Part shown: positions 38,687 through 44,619 of the stretch, piece by piece
How positions within the stretch are numbered: position 1 is the first letter of the stretch
Layout: every line of letters starts with the position of its first letter
Assembly: GCF_000787715.1 (NCBI RefSeq)
Contig: NZ_BBPI01000048.1
Coordinates: forward strand, 1-44,619
Direction: 5' to 3'
From: Sphingomonas parapaucimobilis NBRC 15100
Lineage (GTDB): Bacteria > Pseudomonadota > Alphaproteobacteria > Sphingomonadales > Sphingomonadaceae
Length of the DNA stretch: 44,619 nt
Position numbers and translations under genes: made by a program
The notes under the pieces: generated by a model
Database searches by the model: none
Told to the model about the DNA's origin: nothing
Seen by the model: only the letters and a program-made list of their open reading frames with translations

Positions 38687-40501
38687 ATGAGCACTGCCCT
38701 CACCCCCGCATCGACCAATCCCGCACCGGCCCTGCCGCCGCTGCCGGAAAAGTTCGCCAACCCGCTTCGCCAGATCAAGTCGGTGATGGCGCAGCCCGCC
38801 GTCCGCCGTTCCGCGCCGATGGCGATGCTGATCGGACTGATCGCCGCCGCCGCGCTTGCCTGGATGGCGCTGTCCAGCGCGCCGCAGAAGACGCTGTTCG
38901 ACAATCTGTCGGACGCGGACAAGCAGGCGGTGACGACCGCGCTGTCCGCCGCGAACATCAAGAGCAAGATCAACGACGGCACCGGCGCGCTGACCGTGAA
39001 CGAGGAGGATTATTCCCGGGCACGGATGCTGCTGGCGGGCCAGGGCCTGCCCAAGCAGGCACCCGGCGGCTATGCGATCCTCGACCAGTTGCCGATGGGC
39101 GTCAGCCGCGCGGTCGAGGGCGAACGCCTTCGCCAGGCGCGCGAGAGCGAACTGGCGCGCTCGATCGAGGAGATCGACGCGGTGGCCGAGGCGCGCGTCC
39201 ACCTCGCCACGCCTGACGCCTCGCCCTTCATCCGCGACAAGTCCTCGCCCTCCGCTTCGGTGGTGCTGAAGCTGAACGCCGGGCGCTCGCTGTCGGAATC
39301 GCAGGTCCAGTCGATCGTCAACCTCGTCGCTTCGTCGGTGCCGGGCATGAAGCCCGAGGACGTGACCGTGGTCGACCAGATGGGTGGCCTGCTGTCCAAG
39401 AAGGGCGCGGACGGCGCGACCGGCGATGATCGCCGCATCGATTTCCAGCGCCGCCTGGAGGAGAAGTACCGCACCCAGCTGATCCAGCTGCTGACCCCGC
39501 TGGTGGGTGCTGGCAACTTCACCGCCGAGGTGCAGGCCGACGTCAACCTCGACGAGACCAGCGCGACCAGCGAGCGCTATGACAAGGACGGCGCGCTGCG
39601 CGCCGAAACCGGCAACTGGACCGGCAACCAGAAGGATCCGACCACGCCGGGCGGCATTCCGGGTGCGCTGTCCAACACGCCGCCGCCCGCCAGCACGCTG
39701 CAACAGCCGCAGCCCGCGAACGGCGCGAACGGTGCGCCGCCCGCCGATGGCAAGCCGGTAGCCGGTGGCCCGGGCCTGAACCCCGAGAAGCAGTCCGACG
39801 CCTTCCAGCGCGCCTATGACCTGAACAAGGAAGTGTCGGTGACGCGCGCCACGCCGGGTTCGATCAAGCGGCTGACCGTGGCCGTCCTGCTGCGCGACCC
39901 CGCCACCGGCAAGCGCAGCCAGATGGAGATCACCCAGATTTCCGACCTGGTGAAGTCGGCGGTCGGCTTCGACCAGCAGCGCAACGACAATGTCACCGTC
40001 ATCAGCCGCAAGTTCGCCGACCCAGGCCTCGACGACAAGCGCGCCTGGTACGACAATAGCTGGCTGCCCATCGTGGCGCGCAATGCGACCGCGCTCTTGA
40101 TCGCGCTGCTGGTCCTGCTGCTCGGCGTGCGTCCGCTGGTGAAGGCCATGTCGAAGAAGAAGGACGATGCCCAGGGCAAGGCCCTGCCGATGGGGGCCGC
40201 CGACGGCGCGACCGAAGGGGCCGGCAACGTCCTGCTCGGCGCCGATGGTCAGCCGGTGATCGGCCCCGACGGCCAGCCCGTGCGCATCGGCCCCGATGGC
40301 CAGCCCATGTGGGTCGGCGCGGACGGCCAGCCCATGGCCGGCATGATCGGCCAGCAGCCGCCCGCCGTGACGCTGGACGAGATCGAAGAGACCAACAATT
40401 TCGACGAGCGGATCACCAAGGTACGTGGCTTCACTCGCGACAACCCGGCGCGCGCCGCGCTCGCCGTGCGTGACATGATCCGTTCGGAGGCGCAGCAATA
40501 A
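38687..40501 (+). CDS. fliF: flagellar MS-ring protein FliF
   Basis: FliF forms the MS ring, the base of the motor. The 604-residue protein has two membrane helices (about residues 42-62 and 460-485), a periplasmic ring-building part including ARMLLAGQGLPKQAPGGYAI, a Pro/Gln-rich periplasmic insert (about 325-360), and the C-terminal FliG-binding motif near residues 565-604. Unusually, residues 518-550 of the cytoplasmic tail consist of four G(P/A)DGQP repeats. The stop shares a base with the fliG start (TAATG). Confidence 0.96.
   Translation: MSTALTPASTNPAPALPPLPEKFANPLRQIKSVMAQPAVRRSAPMAMLIGLIAAAALAWMALSSAPQKTLFDNLSDADKQAVTTALSAANIKSKINDGTGALTVNEEDYSRARMLLAGQGLPKQAPGGYAILDQLPMGVSRAVEGERLRQARESELARSIEEIDAVAEARVHLATPDASPFIRDKSSPSASVVLKLNAGRSLSESQVQSIVNLVASSVPGMKPEDVTVVDQMGGLLSKKGADGATGDDRRIDFQRRLEEKYRTQLIQLLTPLVGAGNFTAEVQADVNLDETSATSERYDKDGALRAETGNWTGNQKDPTTPGGIPGALSNTPPPASTLQQPQPANGANGAPPADGKPVAGGPGLNPEKQSDAFQRAYDLNKEVSVTRATPGSIKRLTVAVLLRDPATGKRSQMEITQISDLVKSAVGFDQQRNDNVTVISRKFADPGLDDKRAWYDNSWLPIVARNATALLIALLVLLLGVRPLVKAMSKKKDDAQGKALPMGAADGATEGAGNVLLGADGQPVIGPDGQPVRIGPDGQPMWVGADGQPMAGMIGQQPPAVTLDEIEETNNFDERITKVRGFTRDNPARAALAVRDMIRSEAQQ
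40238..40336 (+). repeat. in-frame GPDGQP repeat within fliF
   Basis: Four short units encoding GADGQPV, GPDGQPV, GPDGQPM and GADGQPM lie head to tail in the cytoplasmic tail of FliF. The DNA copies differ at several third positions, so they are old or kept by selection on the protein. The flanking FliF motifs are intact. Confidence 0.8.
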
Positions 40502-41514
40502 TGGCCTCCGCCGAAGAAGGGCGCGTCTATTCGGGGGTCGAACGCGCTGCGGTCCTGATGATGCTGGTCGGCGAGGAAGAAGCCGCTGCCATCCTCCAGA
40601 AGCTGGAACCCGATGAAGTGCGCGAGTTGGGCAAGGCGATGTATTCGATCGCCGATGTCAGCGAGCAGGATGTCGGCTTCGTGCTCGACGATTTCGTCGG
40701 CTGTGCCCGCGCCCGCGCCTCGATCGCGTTCCAGCCCAAGCCGATCGTCGAGAATGTCATGAACCGTGCGCTCGGCCCCGAGCGCGCCAGCAGCGTCCTG
40801 TCGCGCATCGTGCCCGCCGAGGCGCAGTGCGAGATCGAGATGCTCGGCTGGCTGGATCCGATCGACATCGCCAAGATCGTCGAGAAGGAACATCCGCAGA
40901 TCGGCGCGGTCCTGATCGCCAATTGCGATCCGGCCGTTGCGGGCAAGGTGCTGGAACTGCTGCCCGATGCGATGCAGCCCGACATCCTGCACCGTGTCGC
41001 CCGGCTGGGTCCGGTGACGCCGCAGGCGATCGAGACGCTGAACAGCGTGCTCAAGCGCTGGAGCGAAGGCGGCAGCGGCGGCCAGGGCCTGGCCATGGGC
41101 GGTTCGCGCGAGGCGGCCAAGATCCTGTCGAGCGCGCGCAAGGCGACCGAGCAGCGGGTCATGCCCAAGCTGTTCAAGATCGACCGCGACGTCGCCAAGC
41201 AGATCGAGGAGGCGCTGTTCATCTTCGACAACCTGCTCGACATGGACGACAAGAATCTCGGCACGCTCATCCGCAATGTCGATGGCGAAGTCCTCACCCG
41301 CGCGCTCAAGGGCGCGGACGAGGCGGCGCGCGAACGGTTCCTGGGCTGCATGTCGGCGCGTGCGGCGGCGGGTATCCGCGACGAGATCGAATCGCGCGGT
41401 CCGATGAAGCTGTCCGAAGTGCTCGAAGCGCAGAAGTCGATGATCACCACCGCCCGCAACCTGGCCAAGGAAGGCACGATCATGATGGGCGGAGGCGAGG
41501 ACGATTATGTCTGA
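40501..41514 (+). CDS. fliG: flagellar motor switch protein FliG
   Basis: FliG is the rotor protein that contacts the MotA stator and sets direction. The 337-residue protein has the N-terminal FliF-binding domain (RAAVLMMLVGEEEAAAILQK), the middle domain with EKEHPQIGAVLIANCDPAVA, and the C-terminal torque domain (FIFDNLLDMDDKNLGTLIRN, ALKGADEAARERFLGCMS, with conserved charged residues). Normal length. It overlaps fliH by eight bases. Confidence 0.97.
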   Translation: MASAEEGRVYSGVERAAVLMMLVGEEEAAAILQKLEPDEVRELGKAMYSIADVSEQDVGFVLDDFVGCARARASIAFQPKPIVENVMNRALGPERASSVLSRIVPAEAQCEIEMLGWLDPIDIAKIVEKEHPQIGAVLIANCDPAVAGKVLELLPDAMQPDILHRVARLGPVTPQAIETLNSVLKRWSEGGSGGQGLAMGGSREAAKILSSARKATEQRVMPKLFKIDRDVAKQIEEALFIFDNLLDMDDKNLGTLIRNVDGEVLTRALKGADEAARERFLGCMSARAAAGIRDEIESRGPMKLSEVLEAQKSMITTARNLAKEGTIMMGGGEDDYV

Positions 41515-42304
41515 TTTCGTCGCTGGTTTCTCCGCGCGCCAGAATGCGGCGGCCGCCGCGCTGCAACAGGCGTTCGCGCCCCCCGGCGGCTTTGCGCCAT
41601 CGGGCATGCCGGGCCTGAACATCGACCTGGGTTCCGGGCCGATCTCGTTCCGCCCGCAGGCCCCGACCGGCGGGCTGGGCGCGACGGCGGCCGACAATGC
41701 CGCCCCCGGCCAGCCGCGCCATTTCCATCCCGCCAGCCGCGATCACGATCCGACCGAAGGCTGGGATCCCTTTGCCGCGTGCGAGGATCCCGTCGAACCG
41801 GCGGTCGATCCGCTCGCCGCCGCCCATGCCTCGGGTCATGCCGAGGGCTATGCCGAAGGGCTGGCCGCCGCCCAGCGTCAGTTCCAGGCGCAGGCCGAGG
41901 CCGAGGCGCGCGACGGCCGGATGGTCGATTCCATCGCCGAGGCGCTGTCGGCCCGCGTCGATCGCCAGGCATTGGCCGAACAGCTGCGCCAGACCGTGCT
42001 GATGCTGGTCGGCAAGCTGGTCGGAGAGATCGGCGTCGATGCCGACCGGCTGACCGGCCGGATCGAGGCGGCGATGGACCTGCTGTCCGATGCCAAGGAA
42101 GCCGCGATGCTGCGCGTCCATCCCGATGACGTGGCGCTGCTGGCCGAGCGCCTGCCGCAGACCGTGTTCCCCGTCGGCGATCCGAATGTGGAGCGCGGCG
42201 GCTTCGTCCTCGAAAGCGCCTCGACCATCGTCGAGGACGGCCCCTCGCTATGGCTCGACCAACTCGCCGCCGCGATCGACAAGGTTCCCGTTCCCCAATG
42301 CTGA
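41507..42304 (+). CDS. fliH: flagellar export ATPase regulator FliH
   Basis: FliH binds FliI and links it to the export gate and C ring. The 265-residue product has a long Pro/Ala-rich N-terminus (about 100 residues), a GxxxG-like helix (AAAHASGHAEGYAEGLAAAQ, about residues 104-123), and the C-terminal domain with KLVGEIGVDADRLTGRIEAA and LRVHPDDVALLAERL, GGFVLESASTIVEDGPSLWL. It overlaps both neighbours (fliG by 8 and fliI by 7 bases). Confidence 0.93.
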   Translation: MSDFVAGFSARQNAAAAALQQAFAPPGGFAPSGMPGLNIDLGSGPISFRPQAPTGGLGATAADNAAPGQPRHFHPASRDHDPTEGWDPFAACEDPVEPAVDPLAAAHASGHAEGYAEGLAAAQRQFQAQAEAEARDGRMVDSIAEALSARVDRQALAEQLRQTVLMLVGKLVGEIGVDADRLTGRIEAAMDLLSDAKEAAMLRVHPDDVALLAERLPQTVFPVGDPNVERGGFVLESASTIVEDGPSLWLDQLAAAIDKVPVPQC

Positions 42305-43647
42305 ACCGTTTCACGACCGATTATCTGGAAACGCTGTCCCAGGCGGATTTCGCGCCGCGCCCGGTCGTGGCGGGTCGGCTGGCCTCCTATGACGGGCTGC
42401 TGATGGAAGCGGTCGGACTGTCGCTGCCGGTCGGCACCGTCTGCACGATTGGAGAGAGGGGCGGCGAGAAGGACGGGCACTGCGTCGAGGCCGAGGTGAT
42501 CGGTTTCCGCAACGGCCGCACGCTGATGATGAATCTGGGGGGCCCCGCCCCCCTGCTCCCGCGCGCCCCGGTGCGCCCGCTCGGCCCTCCGGGCGAGGCG
42601 GAGGTGGGCGCGGCGATGCTGGGCCGCGTGGTCGACGGGTCGGGCAAGCCGATCGATGGCCTGGGTCCCATTCGCGGCGCCAGCCACTGGCCGCTGGCGG
42701 GCAAGATGCAGTCGCCGCTCGACCGGGGCCGCGTGCTGGAGCCGATGGACGTCGGCGTGCGCGCGATCAACGGGCTGCTGACCATCGGTCAGGGTCAGCG
42801 CGTCGGCATCATGGCGGGGTCGGGCGTCGGCAAGTCGGTGCTGCTGGGCATGATGGTCCGCGCGGCCCGCGCCGACGTCATCGTCATCGGCCTGATCGGC
42901 GAGCGTAGCCGCGAAGTCGCCGACTTCCTCGAGACCAAGGTCGCGGGCGCGGCCCGCGCACGCTCGGTCGTGGTCGCGGTGCCCGCCAACCATTCGCCGG
43001 TGCTGCGTATCCGGGGTGCCTTGCGCGCCACCGCCATTGCCGAGGCGTTCCGCGCCGAGGGCAAGAAGGTGCTGCTCATCATGGATTCGCTGACCCGCGT
43101 CGCCCATGCCGGGCGCGAGATCGGGCTGGCGCTGGGCGAACCCGCCTCGGCGCGCGGCTATCCGCCTTCGGCCATCGCGATGCTGCCCAACCTCATCGAG
43201 CGGGCGGGGGCGGATGCGCACGGGACCGGATCGATCACCGCCATCTATACCGTGCTGGCGGACGGCGACGACGGCAACGACCCGGTCGTCGACTCGGCGC
43301 GGTCGATCCTCGACGGGCATATCGTGCTCAACCGCCATCTGGCCGAGCGCGGCGTCTATCCCGCCATCGATATCGGTCCCTCGGTCAGCCGCGTGATGAC
43401 CGATATCGTCGGCCGCCCGCATGCCCAGGCCGCGCGGACGCTGCGCCGTCATCTGGCGACCTATGAGGAGAATCGCGATCTCGTCCTGATGGGCGCGTAT
43501 CGCGCGGGCGCGGACCCGGCGATCGACGCCGCCATCGCCTGCCACCCGGCGGTGATGGAATATATCCGGCAGGACGCCGACGAGGTCGTGCCGCTCGACC
43601 ATGCGGTCGAGGAGCTGGTGGGGATTTTCGGCCAGCCGATCGGCTGA
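42298..43647 (+). CDS. fliI: flagellum-specific ATPase FliI
   Basis: FliI is the F1-beta-like ATPase of the flagellar export apparatus. The 449-residue protein has Walker A AGSGVGKS (173-180), LIGERSREVADFLETKV, Walker B VLLIMDSLTRVAHAGREI, and the conserved RGYPPSAIAMLPNLIERAG and GSITAIYTVLADGDDGNDPV blocks. ATG 42298 overlaps the fliH stop by seven bases; an earlier in-frame GTG/ATG start would lie inside fliH. fliJ follows after 23 bases. Confidence 0.97.
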   Translation: MLNRFTTDYLETLSQADFAPRPVVAGRLASYDGLLMEAVGLSLPVGTVCTIGERGGEKDGHCVEAEVIGFRNGRTLMMNLGGPAPLLPRAPVRPLGPPGEAEVGAAMLGRVVDGSGKPIDGLGPIRGASHWPLAGKMQSPLDRGRVLEPMDVGVRAINGLLTIGQGQRVGIMAGSGVGKSVLLGMMVRAARADVIVIGLIGERSREVADFLETKVAGAARARSVVVAVPANHSPVLRIRGALRATAIAEAFRAEGKKVLLIMDSLTRVAHAGREIGLALGEPASARGYPPSAIAMLPNLIERAGADAHGTGSITAIYTVLADGDDGNDPVVDSARSILDGHIVLNRHLAERGVYPAIDIGPSVSRVMTDIVGRPHAQAARTLRRHLATYEENRDLVLMGAYRAGADPAIDAAIACHPAVMEYIRQDADEVVPLDHAVEELVGIFGQPIG

Positions 43648-43670
43648 TCCGTTTTCAAGGGGGGACATGA

Positions 43671-44108
43671 ATGGCATCGCGGCAACAGACGATGCTGACC
43701 CGGCTTCACCGGGTCCGCACGCTGCAACTCAACCTGACCATGGCCGACGAGGCGCGCGCGCAGGAGCGGGTCGCCTCCGAACACCAGCTGTCGCAGCGTA
43801 TCGGCCAGCTGATCGAGGCGGTGACGCCTGCCCCGGCCGTCACCGCGTCCGCCGCGTCGCTGATGGCGAAGGCGCATTTCCGCCACCGCCTGCTCGAATC
43901 GGCCGATGCCGCGACCGCGCGCATCCAGGTGGCCGAGCATCGCGCCGCCCAGGCGGGCGAACAGACCAGGGCGGCCAAGCGCGACCAGACCGCCGTCGAG
44001 AAGCTGATGGATCGCGCACGCCTGGCCGCGATCCGCGCAGAGATGCGCGCGCTGGAGGACATGCCCGCCAGCGGCGGTGCGCGTCGCAACCGGCACGATC
44101 CTTGCTGA
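43671..44108 (+). CDS. fliJ: FliJ-like flagellar export chaperone
   Basis: FliJ is the central coiled-coil stalk of the export ATPase. The 145-residue product is highly helical and Arg/Ala/Gln-rich throughout, with no other motif, as expected for this poorly conserved family (RLHRVRTLQLNLTMADEARA, then heptad-like sequence to residue 130). The assignment depends mainly on position after fliI and the coiled-coil character. Confidence 0.82.
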   Translation: MASRQQTMLTRLHRVRTLQLNLTMADEARAQERVASEHQLSQRIGQLIEAVTPAPAVTASAASLMAKAHFRHRLLESADAATARIQVAEHRAAQAGEQTRAAKRDQTAVEKLMDRARLAAIRAEMRALEDMPASGGARRNRHDPC

Positions 44109-44118
44109 CAGACCTGTC

Positions 44119-44619
44119 ATGATGTCCTCCATCTCCTCGCTGACGCCCTCCGGCACCGCTTCCGCCCGCTTGGGCGCCGGGGCTGGCGCGGGCGATCCGA
44201 TGGCCTCCGCCTTCGCGATGCTCTTCGCGCTGATGCCCGGCATGGGCGATACGTCGGGTTCGGACAGCGCCGAAGGCGCGCCCCGGTCGGACGGCGACAC
44301 GACCAAGGACGGCAGCCCAACCGAAAAGGACGGCAAGGACGTGCCGAGCGACGCCGCCGCCTTGCCGGTGATGCCGTTCGCGATCCCGACCCTCTCGCTC
44401 ACGCCCCTCGAACCCGTCGCGTCGCCGGTTGTCGCGTCCGGCCGCTCGCCCGCGCCGATCACCACGCTTCTGGCGGCCATGCCGACCCTGCCGGACGCCG
44501 GGTCCACGCCAACGACCGCGCCGCTCGCCAGCGCCGCCGCGCCCGATCCGAGCAGGATGCCGGTCGCAACAGGCCAGCCGATCACCTTCGATCCTCTCAA
44601 GGGAACGATGCCGGTCCCC
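44119..44619 (+). CDS. fliK: flagellar hook-length control protein FliK, N-terminal part (truncated by window end)
   Basis: An open frame begins with ATG at 44119 (second ATG at 44122), 10 bases after fliJ, and runs 167 codons to the window end without a stop. The sequence is low-complexity, Ala/Pro/Ser/Thr-rich with a Lys/Asp segment (residues about 60-85), typical of the disordered ruler part of FliK. The conserved C-terminal domain that would confirm the call lies beyond the window. Position after fliJ is the main support. Confidence 0.7.
   Translation, partial: MMSSISSLTPSGTASARLGAGAGAGDPMASAFAMLFALMPGMGDTSGSDSAEGAPRSDGDTTKDGSPTEKDGKDVPSDAAALPVMPFAIPTLSLTPLEPVASPVVASGRSPAPITTLLAAMPTLPDAGSTPTTAPLASAAAPDPSRMPVATGQPITFDPLKGTMPVP

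Noticed and set aside
38666..40498. Minus-strand open frame of about 610 codons opposite fliF
   Set aside because: Antisense shadow of fliF with the same low-information composition.
43461..44600. Minus-strand frame of about 379 codons opposite fliJ and fliK
   Set aside because: Antisense to the fliI end, fliJ and the fliK open frame. Repetitive Ser/Gly/Ala composition mirrors the Pro/Ala/Ser-rich fliK.

Overview
The window is a GC-rich, densely coded chromosomal segment of an alphaproteobacterium, most likely a sphingomonad (Sphingomonas or a close relative). The reasons are the lgt / MidA-like methyltransferase / pgeF block, the lptC-lptA-lptB-rpoN order, a MucR/Ros regulator, and two families of dispersed inverted repeats that resemble repeats common in sphingomonad genomes (from memory, not searched). 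The flagellar system combines RpoN, an FlbD-like enhancer-binding protein, FliA, FlgM and FlgN. Most other alphaproteobacteria lack FliA.

Layout. 1-4826 (+): lgt, a MidA-like methyltransferase, a GNAT acetyltransferase, pgeF and a Cys/Met-metabolism PLP enzyme. 4831-5867 (-): a TetR regulator and a DUF1348/NTF2-like protein. 6121-7301 (+): a single-domain globin overlapping a soluble chemoreceptor-type signalling protein, which looks like a two-gene version of a globin-coupled sensor. 7449-8303 (-): a glycine-rich double cold-shock protein. 8642-12882 (+): an RNase D-like exonuclease, lptC, lptA, lptB and rpoN. 12954-15901 (+): a small Lys-rich hypothetical protein, a non-coding stretch of about 780 bases, mucR, and an Abi/HEPN-type defence gene.

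15934-44619 is almost entirely flagellar. On the minus strand are flgBCDEFGHIJKL and motAB. Divergent from flgB on the plus strand are a reduced MotA/MotB-like pair with flgA, then flgM-flgN, then a lytic transglycosylase with flhA and fliA. A LolC/E-like permease, two minus-strand flagellin genes, and the plus-strand block flbD-like-fliE-F-G-H-I-J-fliK follow. fliK runs off the window end.

Regulation can be read from the sequence. Three sigma-54-type (-24/-12) promoters precede flgB, the motA-like/flgA operon and the transglycosylase-flhA-fliA operon. Palindromes CGGCAA-N4-TTGCCG, or clusters of TTGCCG, lie near these promoters and upstream of the flbD-like gene, and are the best candidates for the activator's binding site. 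Three sigma-28-type promoters (TAAAG-N14-GYCGTTA) precede flgM and both flagellin genes. A near-consensus CtrA site lies upstream of the flbD-like gene. The inferred cascade is CtrA to the FlbD-like protein with RpoN, then FliA, then flagellin and FlgM.

The least expected items are the split globin/receptor pair, the MotA-like protein that appears to lack its first membrane helix, a FlgH without a lipidation cysteine, a MucR lacking the first zinc-binding cysteine, and the coherent sigma-54/sigma-28/enhancer motif set.
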